Below, piece after piece: positions 34,791-43,956 of a stretch of 64,000 nt of DNA (position 1 is its first letter; the number at the start of each line of letters is the position of its first letter). A program made the position numbers and the translations under genes. Below the pieces are notes generated by a model. It made no database searches and was not told the origin of the DNA. It saw only the letters and a program-made list of their open reading frames with translations. The stretch is from the NCBI GenBank assembly GCA_030247575.1, contig JAOTRV010000009.1, forward strand, positions 1 to 64,000, written 5' to 3'. This DNA is from Sulfuritalea sp. (GTDB taxonomy: Bacteria; Pseudomonadota; Gammaproteobacteria; Burkholderiales; Rhodocyclaceae).

Positions 34791-35612
34791 ATGAACACAC
34801 TAGACTGGACGCTGCTCGTCGCCCCCTTCGCCGCCGGCCTGCTGGTGTTGTCGACGCATGTCGTGCTGGGCATCGACGTGCTGCGGCGCGGCATCATTTT
34901 CATCGACCTGGCGATCGCCCAAGTGGCCGGTCTGGGCGCCGTTGCCGCCAGCCTCACCGATCTCGATGCCGTGTTTCATGATCTGCCGCATGGCATGGGC
35001 GCCCAGCTGGCGGCGGCACTCGCGGCCGGTCTCGGCGCGTTGCTGCTGACCTGGTGCGAGCGCCGCTGGCCGGACCTGCAGGAAGCACTGATCGGCCTGG
35101 TGTTCGTCTTTTCCGCCGCCGCCGGCATCCTGCTGCTGGCGCACAATCCGCATGGCGGCGAGAATCTGCGCGACCTGCTGGCGGGCCAGCTGCTGTGGGT
35201 GAACTGGAGCGCCTTGGGGCCCGTGGCGCTGCTCTATGCGGGCGTATTGGCCCTGTGGCTGGGGCCGGCGCAACGCTGGCCGCGGCTGGGCTTTTATCTT
35301 TTGTTCGCCGTCACGGTCACGGCGTCGGTGCAACTGGTCGGCGTGCTGCTGGTGTTCACCAGCCTGATCGCGCCGGCAGTGGCGACGCGCGCCTTCGGCG
35401 GCGCACGGCGCATCGTCATCGCCTATCTGATCGGTGCGGCCGGCTATGCCATGGGTCTCGGGCTGTCGCTCTACGCCGATCTGCCCGCGGGGGCCACCGT
35501 GGTCTGCTGCCTGTGCCTCCTGACCCTCGTCGGGCTGGGCTTTTTCAAGCCGGCAGCGCGCGAGTTATACTCCCCCGTCCTCAACCAGGGCAGCGATGCT
35601 CCAGATCAGTAG
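34791..35612 (+). CDS. ZnuB-like metal ABC transporter permease
   Basis: 273 residues with about eight membrane helices of the ABC-3 (ZnuB/MntB) family. The coupling-helix region (near AVFHDLPHG and LQEALIGLVFVFSAAAG) and the late helix VGVLLVFTSLIAPAVATR are recognisable. It should pass the metal delivered by the upstream binding protein. No ATPase gene lies between them or elsewhere in the window, unlike the usual A-C-B order, so an ATPase must act from another locus or the pair works differently. Confidence 0.88.
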   Translation: MNTLDWTLLVAPFAAGLLVLSTHVVLGIDVLRRGIIFIDLAIAQVAGLGAVAASLTDLDAVFHDLPHGMGAQLAAALAAGLGALLLTWCERRWPDLQEALIGLVFVFSAAAGILLLAHNPHGGENLRDLLAGQLLWVNWSALGPVALLYAGVLALWLGPAQRWPRLGFYLLFAVTVTASVQLVGVLLVFTSLIAPAVATRAFGGARRIVIAYLIGAAGYAMGLGLSLYADLPAGATVVCCLCLLTLVGLGFFKPAARELYSPVLNQGSDAPDQ

Positions 35613-35635
35613 TGGCCGACGACGACGACGATCTG

Positions 35636-36724
35636 ATGTCCCTCGATTTCACGGTGCCCGGCGCGTTCGACACGAAGCCGGAAGAGCCTGCTGCACCCGA
35701 AATTCCGCCGCCACCCGCACCGCCTGCGCGCCCCTCGCTGCCGCCGGCGCTGACGGAGGCCGCGACGATGTATGCCAAGGGGCAGGACCTCGAAGCCATG
35801 CGTCGGCTGGAGGCCGCCATCAAGACCGGCGAAGATCTCGGCGATTCGGCGGTACGCGCCTGGGGTTGCCTGTTCGAATTGCTGCAGGCCCTGGGGCGCC
35901 GCCCGGCCTTCGACGCGCTGGCCCTGACCTTCGCGCGCCGTTTCGAGAAATCGCCGCCAGCATGGAACGCGGTGGTCGACGGCCCGCACACGGCCAGCGA
36001 AAGCAGCGGCGGACGGGCCCACGTGTCGCTGTCCGGCGTGCTGAGCGCCAACATCGGCGAAGTCCTCAAGCAGACCATGAAGCTGGCGGCCACCAGCACG
36101 GTGATGCGCATCGATCTGGCCAAGCTGACCGATGTCGACAACAACGGCGCCACCTTGCTGATGCGCGGTCTTGCGGCACTGAAGCGGGCCAAGAAGGAAA
36201 TCGTGTTCGGCAGCCCCGAGCATCTGGCGCAGATCCTGGCGGCGAAAGTCGTTCCGGGCGAGCGCAGCAACGAAGCCATGTGGCTGCTGTTGCTGGAGCT
36301 TTATCAGCAGGCATTCCGCCAGGAGGCCTTCGAGGAGGCCGCCGTGAATTACGCGGTGACCTTCGAGGTTTCGCCACCCTCATGGGAGGCGCTGCCGGCA
36401 CGGACCGAGGACTTGCCGCAGGAGGAAGTCCTGGCCGAGGCCAAGACCGAGGAGCTTGCGCTGCGCGGCCAGATGATCGGCGCGACTGCCGCCGACTTCG
36501 CGCCGCTCGAAGCGGCGGTGGCCGCACGCGACGAGTTCGACGTCGATGCGCACAATCTGGTGCGCATCGATCCCGCCAGCGCCGGGCAACTGCTGGGGGT
36601 GCTGAAGCGTCTGCGCGGCGCGGGCAAGAAGCTCAAGCTCGTCGGGCTGAGCACGCTGGTCGCGGCCTACCTCGAAACGCTCGGCTTCGCCGAGGTTGTC
36701 GAGTTGCGTTCCCGGGCTATCTAG
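35636..36724 (+). CDS. tandem helical-STAS protein upstream of hslVU
   Basis: 362 residues from the ATG at 35636; a GTG at 35612 overlapping the permease stop would add eight acidic residues. A Pro-rich N-terminus is followed by two copies of one module. Each is a helical segment ending in a similar phrase ([10 protein letters not shown] and [10 protein letters not shown]) and then a STAS-like beta-alpha domain ([20 protein letters not shown]; then [20 protein letters not shown]). STAS domains bind partner proteins or nucleotides in anti-anti-sigma systems; no cognate kinase is nearby. A TATACT hexamer at about 35568 could be its -10 box. Function unknown. Confidence 0.72.
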   Translation: MSLDFTVPGAFDTKPEEPAAPEIPPPPAPPARPSLPPALTEAATMYAKGQDLEAMRRLEAAIKTGEDLGDSAVRAWGCLFELLQALGRRPAFDALALTFARRFEKSPPAWNAVVDGPHTASESSGGRAHVSLSGVLSANIGEVLKQTMKLAATSTVMRIDLAKLTDVDNNGATLLMRGLAALKRAKKEIVFGSPEHLAQILAAKVVPGERSNEAMWLLLLELYQQAFRQEAFEEAAVNYAVTFEVSPPSWEALPARTEDLPQEEVLAEAKTEELALRGQMIGATAADFAPLEAAVAARDEFDVDAHNLVRIDPASAGQLLGVLKRLRGAGKKLKLVGLSTLVAAYLETLGFAEVVELRSRAI

Positions 36725-36749
36725 AGCCCCTTTTTCGGCAAGGATTTCC

Positions 36750-37286
36750 ATGGATCAATATCACGGCACCACCATCCTCTCCGTGCGTCGCGGCAATAGC
36801 GTCGCCCTTGGCGGCGACGGCCAGGTGACGCTGGGCAACATCGTGGTCAAGGCCACCGCGCGCAAGGTGCGGCGGCTCTACAACGAGCAGATCCTGGCCG
36901 GCTTTGCCGGCGGCACGGCGGATGCCTTCACGCTGTTCGAGCGCTTCGAGGCCAAGCTGGAACAGTACCAGGGCAACCTGCTGCGCGCCGCCGTCGAACT
37001 GGCCAAGGACTGGCGCACCGACCGCGCGTTGCGCCGGCTGGAAGCCATGCTCTCGGTCGCCGACCGCGAGCATTCGCTGATCATCACCGGCAACGGCGAC
37101 GTGCTGGAGCCGGAATACGGCCTGGTCGCCATCGGCAGCGGCGGCGCCTATGCGCAGTCCGCCGCGCGCGCCCTGCTGGAGAACACCGACCTGGCGCCCG
37201 CCGAAATCGTCAAGAAGTCGCTGGAAATCGCCGGCGATCTGTGCATCTACACCAACCAGAACCATCTGATCGAAATCCTCGACTAG
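36750..37286 (+). CDS. hslV: ATP-dependent protease subunit HslV (ClpQ)
   Basis: 178 residues. The proteasome-like fold starts [20 protein letters not shown]; removal of the first six residues would expose Thr7 as the catalytic nucleophile, as is usual in betaproteobacteria where HslV has a short leader. The Ser/Gly and Lys residues of the active site follow (near ATARKVRRL). HslV forms the peptidase chamber of the HslUV protease that degrades misfolded proteins. AAGGA stands six bases before the ATG. It is followed by hslU after 36 bases. Confidence 0.97.
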   Translation: MDQYHGTTILSVRRGNSVALGGDGQVTLGNIVVKATARKVRRLYNEQILAGFAGGTADAFTLFERFEAKLEQYQGNLLRAAVELAKDWRTDRALRRLEAMLSVADREHSLIITGNGDVLEPEYGLVAIGSGGAYAQSAARALLENTDLAPAEIVKKSLEIAGDLCIYTNQNHLIEILD

Positions 37287-37322
37287 GCGCGCCGCGCGTG
37301 CCGGGATGGTGAAAGGCCCTGA

Positions 37323-38645
37323 ATGTCATCAATGACTCCCGCGGAAATCGTCTCTGAACTCGACAAGAACATCGTCGGCCAGTCGCGCGCCAAGCGCGCC
37401 GTGGCCATCGCCCTGCGCAACCGCTGGCGCCGCATGCAGGTGGCCGATCCGCTGCGCACCGAGATCACGCCGAAGAATATCCTGATGATCGGCCCCACCG
37501 GCGTCGGCAAGACCGAAATCGCGCGGCGCCTGGCGCGGCTGGCCAACGCGCCCTTCATCAAGATCGAGGCGACCAAATTCACCGAAGTCGGCTACGTCGG
37601 CCGCGATGTGGACACCATCATCCGCGACCTGGCCGAGACGGCGATCAAGGACGCCCGCGAGGAAGCCATGCGCATCGTCCGCGACCGCGCCATGGATGCG
37701 GCCGAGGACCGCGTGCTCGACGTGCTGCTGCCGCCGGCAAGAGTCGGCGCTGGCGATACGCCGGAAGAAAGCTCGACGCGCCAGAAGTTCCGCAAGAAGC
37801 TGCGCGAGGGCGAACTCGACGACAAGGAAATCGAAATCGAAGTCGCCGCTCCGCAGGCCAGCATGGAAATTTTCGCACCGCCGGGCATGGAAGACCTGAC
37901 GCAGCAGATTCAGGGCATGTTCCAGAACATCGGCGGCGGCAAGAAGCGGCAGCGCAAGATGAAAATTTCCGACGCCATGAAATCGCTGGCCGACGAAGAG
38001 GCTGCGCGCCTGATCAACGACGAGGAAGTCAAGGCCGACGCGCTGAAGAACGTCGAACAGAACGGCATCGTCTTCCTCGACGAGATCGACAAGATCGCTT
38101 CGCGCTCCGAGGGTCACGGCGGCGAGGTCTCGCGCCAGGGCGTGCAGAGGGACCTATTGCCGCTGGTCGAGGGCACCACGGTGTCGACCAAGTACGGCAT
38201 GATCAAGACCGACCACATCCTGTTCATCGCCAGCGGCGCCTTCCATGTGGCGAAACCCTCCGACCTGATCCCGGAATTGCAGGGCCGCTTTCCGATCCGC
38301 GTCGAGCTCGATTCGCTGTCGGTGGACGACTTCCAGCGGATACTCACGCAGACCGATGCCTGCCTGACGCGCCAGTACCAGGCCCTGCTGGCGACCGAAG
38401 GCGTGACGCTGGAATTCGCCGCCGACGGCATCAAGCGACTGGCCGAGATCGCCTTCCAAGTCAACGAAAAAACCGAAAACATCGGCGCGCGCCGGCTCTA
38501 CACCGTGATGGAGAAGCTGCTCGAGGAAATCTCCTTCGACGCCGGGAAACGAGGCGGTGAAAAGCTCGTCATCGATGGCGGCTACGTCGACGCCAAGTTG
38601 GGCGAGCTGGCGAAAAACGAAGACCTTTCGCGCTACGTGCTCTAG
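37323..38645 (+). CDS. hslU: HslU ATPase (ClpY)
   Basis: 440 residues, full length. An AAA+ unfoldase with Walker [10 protein letters not shown] (near residue 60), Walker [11 protein letters not shown] (near 250), the pore-loop region ([10 protein letters not shown]) and the family's I domain (about 110-230) of charged helices. It unfolds substrates and feeds them to HslV. It begins 36 bases after hslV on the same strand. The next gene begins beyond a dispersed repeat. Confidence 0.98.
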   Translation: MSSMTPAEIVSELDKNIVGQSRAKRAVAIALRNRWRRMQVADPLRTEITPKNILMIGPTGVGKTEIARRLARLANAPFIKIEATKFTEVGYVGRDVDTIIRDLAETAIKDAREEAMRIVRDRAMDAAEDRVLDVLLPPARVGAGDTPEESSTRQKFRKKLREGELDDKEIEIEVAAPQASMEIFAPPGMEDLTQQIQGMFQNIGGGKKRQRKMKISDAMKSLADEEAARLINDEEVKADALKNVEQNGIVFLDEIDKIASRSEGHGGEVSRQGVQRDLLPLVEGTTVSTKYGMIKTDHILFIASGAFHVAKPSDLIPELQGRFPIRVELDSLSVDDFQRILTQTDACLTRQYQALLATEGVTLEFAADGIKRLAEIAFQVNEKTENIGARRLYTVMEKLLEEISFDAGKRGGEKLVIDGGYVDAKLGELAKNEDLSRYVL

Positions 38646-38683
38646 CCATGCGCCGAGCCGCCTCAAGCGTGGCGAAGCCACAG

Positions 38684-38750
38684 ACCCGGAGCCGCGCAGC
38701 GGCGAACACCCGTCACCCCCGCCTGGGCGGGGGCCGGGGGGTGGGGGCGT
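38684..38750. repeat. dispersed intergenic repeat, copy C
   Basis: Contains ACCCGGAGCC, GCGAACA and CCCGTCACCCCC in the same order as the copies at 19716 and 23072, then a strong C/G palindrome (CCCGCC-TGGGCGGGGGCC). It is less conserved in the first third than copies A and B. It fills the spacer between hslU and the AEC transporter gene. Confidence 0.6.
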
Positions 38751-38755
38751 TCTAA

Positions 38756-39631
38756 TTGCTGGAGAGAGTCGCCGGGATCGTCTTCCCGATCTACGCCATC
38801 GTCGCGGTCGGCTACGGCTACGGCCGCTGGAAGAAGCCCGACATGGCCTTCGCCAACCAGCTCAACATGGACATCTTCGTGCCGGCGCTGGTGTTCGCCG
38901 CGCTGGCCTCGAAGTCCTTCGACATCGCGCAGAACATTCCGCTGCTGATCGGCGCCACCGTCGTGGTGCTCGGCACCGGGCTGCTGGCCTGGCCGGTGGC
39001 GCGCCTGCTGGACGTGGCCGGCAATACCTTCGTGCCGCCGATGATGTTCAAGAATTCCGGCAACATGGGGCTGCCGCTGATGGTGCTGGCCTTCGGCGAA
39101 TCCGCGCTGCCGGCCGCCGTGGTGCTGTTCTTTGCCGAGAACTTCCTGCATTACTCGCTGGGCACCTGGCTGCTCGACCATCGCGCCAAGCTGTGGAACC
39201 TGTGGCGGGTGCCGGTGATCGCCGCCGCGCTGGCCGGCCTGGCGGTAAGCGTGCTGCATTTCCCGCTGTGGCAGCCGCTGTGGCTGAGCGTCAAGTTGCT
39301 CGGCGACGTGTCGATTCCGCTGCTGCTGTTTTCGCTCGGCGTGCGGCTCACCGACAGTCGCCATGCCGACTTGCACATCAGCCTCGCCGGCGCGATCACC
39401 TCGCCCGTCGCCGGCGTGCTGGTGGCGCTCTTGATGAACCTGCTGCTCGGCCTCACCGGCCGCGATGCGGCGATGCTGATCCTGTTCGGCGCGCTTCCGC
39501 CGGCCGTGCTCAACTACATTTTTGCCGAGCGTTACCACCAGGAGCCGGAGCGCGTCGCCTCGATGGTGCTGATCGGCAACCTGGCGTCGCTGGCCATCAT
39601 TCCGCTGACGCTGGCCTGGGTGCTGCGCTAG
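38756..39631 (+). CDS. AEC-family transporter
   Basis: 291 residues with about ten membrane segments of the auxin efflux carrier (AEC) family. The motif KNSGNMGLPLMVLAFGESALP near residue 100 is the family's conserved break in helix 4. Bacterial members move malonate, malate or similar anions; the substrate here is not readable. The start is a TTG at 38756, chosen because the first helix begins at once (MLERVAGIVFPIYAIVAVGYG). It stands alone after hslVU and converges with the RND permease gene. Confidence 0.88.
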   Translation: MLERVAGIVFPIYAIVAVGYGYGRWKKPDMAFANQLNMDIFVPALVFAALASKSFDIAQNIPLLIGATVVVLGTGLLAWPVARLLDVAGNTFVPPMMFKNSGNMGLPLMVLAFGESALPAAVVLFFAENFLHYSLGTWLLDHRAKLWNLWRVPVIAAALAGLAVSVLHFPLWQPLWLSVKLLGDVSIPLLLFSLGVRLTDSRHADLHISLAGAITSPVAGVLVALLMNLLLGLTGRDAAMLILFGALPPAVLNYIFAERYHQEPERVASMVLIGNLASLAIIPLTLAWVLR

Positions 39632-39659
39632 GTCGCCGTACTGCCGGCGTCGACTCTTC

Positions 39660-42600
39660 TCAGGCGGGCTTGTGTCCCTTGCCGAGTTTGTCGAGATAGA
39701 GATACACCACCGGCGTCAGGTACAGCGTCAGGAACTGCGACAGCAGCAAGCCGCCGACGACGGCGAGGCCCAGCGGCCGCCGCACTTCCGCGCCGGCACC
39801 CCAGCCGATGGCGATCGGCAGGGTTCCCACCAGCGCGGCCATGGTGGTCATCATGATCGGCCGGAAGCGCACCATGCAGGCATCGAAAATCGCCTGCGCC
39901 GCAGCGGCGCCTTCCTTGCGCTGCTTGTCCAGGGCGAAGTCGATCATCATGATCGCGTTCTTCTTGACGATGCCGATCAGCATGATGATGCCGACGAAGG
40001 CGTAGAGACTCAGATCGACGCCGAAAATCAGCAGCGTCAGCAGTGCGCCGAGGCCCGCGGCGGGCAGCCCGGAGAGAATCGTGAGGGGGTGCACGAAACT
40101 CTCGTAGAGAATGCCGAGCACGATATAGACCACCAGGATGGCGATCAGCAGCAGTATGCCGAGCCCCTTCAATGAGGCTTCGAAGGCCTGTGCCGCGCCC
40201 TGCAGGCTGGTGGTCAGCGAGGCGGGCATGTTCATCTCGCGTTCCATCTTGCGGATGCGATCCACGGCATCGCCCAGTGAAACGCCGGGCATCAGGTTGA
40301 AGGACAGCGTCACCGCGGGCAGTTGCCCCTGGTGGTTGACCGTCAGCGCCTGGGTAGTGCGGCTGATGCGGGCCACGGTATCGACCGGCACCAGGCGGCC
40401 AGAGCTGGAACGGACATGGATTTTCGCCAGCGTGGCCGGATCGGCCTGCAGTTCCGGCGCCACTTCGAGGATCACCTGGTACTGGTTGGTCGCGGCGTAG
40501 ATGGTCGATATCTGACGCGAACTGAAGGCGCTCTGCAGCGCGTCCTCGATCTGACCGATGCTGATGCCGAGCGGCGCCAGCTTTTCGCGGTCGATGTCGA
40601 GCGCGATCACGGGGCTCTGGTTCTTCAGGTTGGTATTGACGTCGACCAGGCCCGGCAACTCGCGCAGGTGCTCGAGCAGCACGTCGTTCCAGCGGTAGAG
40701 TTCGGCCAGGTCCGTGTCCTGCAGCGTGTATTGGAACTGCGCGTTGGTCACCTGGCCGCCGATGCGGATCGGCGGCGGGTTCTGCAGGAAGACCCGAATG
40801 CCCGGCACGGCGGCCAGCTTGGGGCGCAGGCGGGCGATGATTTCGTCGGGCTTTTCCGTGCGCTCGCCGTGCGGCTTGAGATTGAGCACCAGGGTGCCCG
40901 TATTGGAGGTCGGGCGCGGCCCGCTGGCACCGACGAAGGAGCCCAGTGTCGCCACGGCCGGGTCCTTGGCCACGATGTCGGCCACGGCGCGCTGCCGCTG
41001 CATCATGGCCGGGAATGAAATGTCCTGCGGGCCTTCGGTGGAGGCGATGATCTGCCCGGTATCGCCGCTGGGCAGAAAATCCTTGGGCACGGCGGTATAG
41101 AGCAGGGCGGTGGCGATCAGGGTGAGAAAGAAGGAGAGCATGACCCAGTGCGGCCGCGCCATGCACCAGGTCAGCGAGTCCCGGTAGGCGCCCAGCAGCG
41201 CCTCGAAGAAGCGTTCGAAGGCCATGAAGATGCGGCCATGCTGCTGCGGCTCGGCATGCTTCAGGTAGCGGCTGCAAAGCATGGGGGTCAAGGTCAGCGA
41301 GACGAAGCCGGAAACCAGGATCGCGGCGCAGATGGTGACGGCGAACTCGTGCAGCAGGCGGCCGACGATGCCGCTCATGAACAGCACCGGAATGAACACG
41401 GCGATCAGCGAGAGCGTCATCGAGATGATGGTGAAGCCGATTTCGCGCGCGCCGCGGATCGCCGCCTCGAACGGCTCCTCGCCGTTCTCGATGTGGCGGA
41501 TGATGTTCTCCAGCATGACGATGGCGTCATCGACGACGAAACCCACCGACAGCGTCAGCGCCAGCAGCGACAGGTTGTCGAGGCTGAAGCCGAGCGCATG
41601 CATCACGGCGAAGGTGCCGATCACCGAGATCGGCAGGGCCAGTGCCGGGATGATCGTCGCCGACAGGTTGCGCAGGAACATCAGGATGACCAGGATCACC
41701 AGGAAACCGGCGAGGATCAGCGTGAATTGCACGTCGTTGATCGCGTCGCGGATCGAGATGCTGCGGTCGTAATGCACCTGGAGGTCGATCGAGGCCGGCA
41801 GGTTGGCCTGGAAGGCGGGCAGGACCTTCCTGATCGCGCTCACCGTTTCGATCGTGTTCGAACCGGGCTGGCGGAATACCGCCAGCATGATGGTGCGCCG
41901 GTCGTTGAACCAGGCGGCGACCTTGGCATTCTCGACGCTGTCGGTGACCTTTGCCAACTCTTCCAGTTTCACCGGCGCGCCGTTGCGCCAGGCCACGGTC
42001 AGCGGGCGATAGGCGGCGGCGTTCAGCAGTTGGCCGTTGGCCTGCAGGGCGAAGCTCTGCCGCGCGCCGTCGAGCGTGCCCAGCGGCTGATTGACGTTGG
42101 CACTCTTGACGGCAGCCTGCAGTTCGTCGATGCCGATGCCGCGCGAGCTGAGCTGGGCCGGGTCGGCCTGGATGCGCACGGCGTACTTCTGCGAACCGAA
42201 GACATTGACCTGGGCGACGCCGGGCAGCGTCGACAGGCGCTGGGCGAGCTGGGTTTCGGCGTACTCGTTGACCACCCAGGTGGGCAGCGTGGTCGAGTTC
42301 ATGGCGATGTAGAAAATCGCGAAGTCCGCCGGATTGACCTTGCGGAAGGACGGCGGCGTCGGCATGTCCGGCGGCAGCTTGCGCTGCGCGGCGGCGATGG
42401 CCGACTGTACGTCCTGCGCCGCGGCATCGATGTCGCGGTCGAGCGCGAACTGCAGCGTGACCGTGGTGGTGCCCTGGGCGCTGGTCGAGGTCATCGAGTC
42501 GAGGCCCGAAATCGTCGAGAACTGGCCTTCGAGCGGGGTGGCGACGGCGGCGGCCATGGTTTCCGGCGAGGCCCCGGGCAGCTGGGCGGTGACCGAGATG

Positions 42601-42731
42601 GTCGGGAAATCGATGCTGGGCAGCTCGGAAACCGGCAGCGCGCGGTAGGCGATGACGCCGAAGATGAGGAAGGCTGCCATCAGCAGCGTGGTCATCACCG
42701 GCCGACGGATGCACAGCTCTGGCAACTGCAT
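39660..42731 (-). CDS. RND efflux permease of the AcrB/MdtB type
   Basis: 1,023 residues with the twelve-helix, two-loop plan of an inner-membrane RND drug pump. The N-terminus (LCIRRPVMTTLLMAAFLIFG) and the proton-relay aspartates (SVGFVVDDAIVMLENI, near 400) are typical of the hydrophobe/amphiphile (HAE1) group, closest in style to MdtB/MuxB. Lysines of helix 10 (IGIVKKNAIMM) are present. It should export hydrophobic compounds with the adaptor encoded just upstream (nine-base gap). No outer-membrane factor gene is linked, so a TolC-like channel from another locus is needed. Confidence 0.95.
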   Translation of the reverse strand: MQLPELCIRRPVMTTLLMAAFLIFGVIAYRALPVSELPSIDFPTISVTAQLPGASPETMAAAVATPLEGQFSTISGLDSMTSTSAQGTTTVTLQFALDRDIDAAAQDVQSAIAAAQRKLPPDMPTPPSFRKVNPADFAIFYIAMNSTTLPTWVVNEYAETQLAQRLSTLPGVAQVNVFGSQKYAVRIQADPAQLSSRGIGIDELQAAVKSANVNQPLGTLDGARQSFALQANGQLLNAAAYRPLTVAWRNGAPVKLEELAKVTDSVENAKVAAWFNDRRTIMLAVFRQPGSNTIETVSAIRKVLPAFQANLPASIDLQVHYDRSISIRDAINDVQFTLILAGFLVILVILMFLRNLSATIIPALALPISVIGTFAVMHALGFSLDNLSLLALTLSVGFVVDDAIVMLENIIRHIENGEEPFEAAIRGAREIGFTIISMTLSLIAVFIPVLFMSGIVGRLLHEFAVTICAAILVSGFVSLTLTPMLCSRYLKHAEPQQHGRIFMAFERFFEALLGAYRDSLTWCMARPHWVMLSFFLTLIATALLYTAVPKDFLPSGDTGQIIASTEGPQDISFPAMMQRQRAVADIVAKDPAVATLGSFVGASGPRPTSNTGTLVLNLKPHGERTEKPDEIIARLRPKLAAVPGIRVFLQNPPPIRIGGQVTNAQFQYTLQDTDLAELYRWNDVLLEHLRELPGLVDVNTNLKNQSPVIALDIDREKLAPLGISIGQIEDALQSAFSSRQISTIYAATNQYQVILEVAPELQADPATLAKIHVRSSSGRLVPVDTVARISRTTQALTVNHQGQLPAVTLSFNLMPGVSLGDAVDRIRKMEREMNMPASLTTSLQGAAQAFEASLKGLGILLLIAILVVYIVLGILYESFVHPLTILSGLPAAGLGALLTLLIFGVDLSLYAFVGIIMLIGIVKKNAIMMIDFALDKQRKEGAAAAQAIFDACMVRFRPIMMTTMAALVGTLPIAIGWGAGAEVRRPLGLAVVGGLLLSQFLTLYLTPVVYLYLDKLGKGHKPA

Positions 42732-42740
42732 CGCGATTTC

Positions 42741-43949
42741 CTAGTTCGGCTTGCCGGGGCCGTCGGGTTTGCCCGGCTTGCCGTCTTTGGCCCCGGGAGC
42801 GCCGGGTTTGCCGCCTTTGCTTTCGGGGCCGCCGTCGGCAGGCTTGATCCTGGCGCCGGCCGTCAGCCGCAGGTGGCCTTCGGTGACGACGGATTCGCCG
42901 CCGGCAAGGCCCTCGGCGACGATCGCGGATCGTTGCTGTACCGAGCCGACACGGATCTTGCGGACGTCCACTGTGCCGCCTTCCTTCGCCACGAACACGA
43001 AGCTGCCTTCGGCGCCCTGTTGCACCGCCTCGGCGGGAATCACCACCGCGTCCTTGAGCGTGTCGAGCACCAGGCTGACGCTGACGAACTGCCCGGGCGC
43101 GAGCCTCTCGTCCTCGTTGGGCAGGATGGCCTTGAGCTGGATGGTGCCGGTCGCCACATCGACGCCGTTGTCGAGGAAGCGCACATCGGCTTCCCAGGCG
43201 CCGGCGCCGCCCGGCAGGGAGATTGCCGCCTTCATCGACTTCCGGCCGGAGCGCATGCCGGTCTGCAGCAGCGGCAGATATTTTTCCGGCACGGCAAAGC
43301 CCACGTACAGCGGACGCACGCGGTTGACCACGGCCAGCGTGGTGTCGTTGACCTTCACCGCGGTGCCGGGCGACACCAGTTTCGCCCCGACCACGCCGGC
43401 GAAGGGTGCCTTGATCACGGTGTATGACAATTGCAGGCGCGCCAGTTCGGCGGCGGCGGCATCGGCGCGGGCCACGGCTTCGGCCGCCGCGGCCGCGGTG
43501 CGCATCTCGCCGACCTTTTCTTCGGAGACGAAGCCCTTGGCGCGCAGGGCAATGTAGCGCTCGACATCCGCGTTCGCCTTGGCGGACTGTGCGCGGCTCC
43601 TGGCCAGATTGGCTTCGGCCTGGTTGAGTTTGGCCTGGAAGTCGGCGGGGTCGAGGCGCAGCAGCACATCGCCTTGCCGCACGTGCTGGCCTTCGGTGAA
43701 GGTCACGCCCTGCACCTGCCCGTCGACGCGCGACTTGAGCGTGACCGTCTCGTAGGCCTCGGTGCGACCGGTGATGTCGAGTCGCAGCGGCATGTCCTGG
43801 ACGATGGCCTTGGCCAGCCTGACGGGCACCGGCGGCGTCTGTGCCTTCTTGCCGGCCGCTGGCGCGCCGGGCTTGGCGAAATACCACGCGGCGCTGCCGC
43901 CGGCGGCAAGGACGGCGACAATCAACAGAATCGTGCGCGTCCTGGTCAT
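42741..43949 (-). CDS. RND efflux periplasmic adaptor
   Basis: 402 residues. The N-terminal membrane segment (TILLIVAVLAAGGSAAWYF) is followed by a lipoyl/hairpin arrangement typical of membrane fusion proteins (SRVDGQVQGVTFTEGQHVRQG), a coiled-coil hairpin and a beta-barrel domain. The last 30 residues are a Gly/Pro/Lys-rich tail (GKPGAPGAKDGKPGKPD). It links the RND permease downstream to an outer-membrane channel. It starts seven bases after the lysA stop, an unusual operon link between lysine synthesis and efflux. Confidence 0.94.
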   Translation of the reverse strand: MTRTRTILLIVAVLAAGGSAAWYFAKPGAPAAGKKAQTPPVPVRLAKAIVQDMPLRLDITGRTEAYETVTLKSRVDGQVQGVTFTEGQHVRQGDVLLRLDPADFQAKLNQAEANLARSRAQSAKANADVERYIALRAKGFVSEEKVGEMRTAAAAAEAVARADAAAAELARLQLSYTVIKAPFAGVVGAKLVSPGTAVKVNDTTLAVVNRVRPLYVGFAVPEKYLPLLQTGMRSGRKSMKAAISLPGGAGAWEADVRFLDNGVDVATGTIQLKAILPNEDERLAPGQFVSVSLVLDTLKDAVVIPAEAVQQGAEGSFVFVAKEGGTVDVRKIRVGSVQQRSAIVAEGLAGGESVVTEGHLRLTAGARIKPADGGPESKGGKPGAPGAKDGKPGKPDGPGKPN

Positions 43950-43956
43950 GGGCGGA

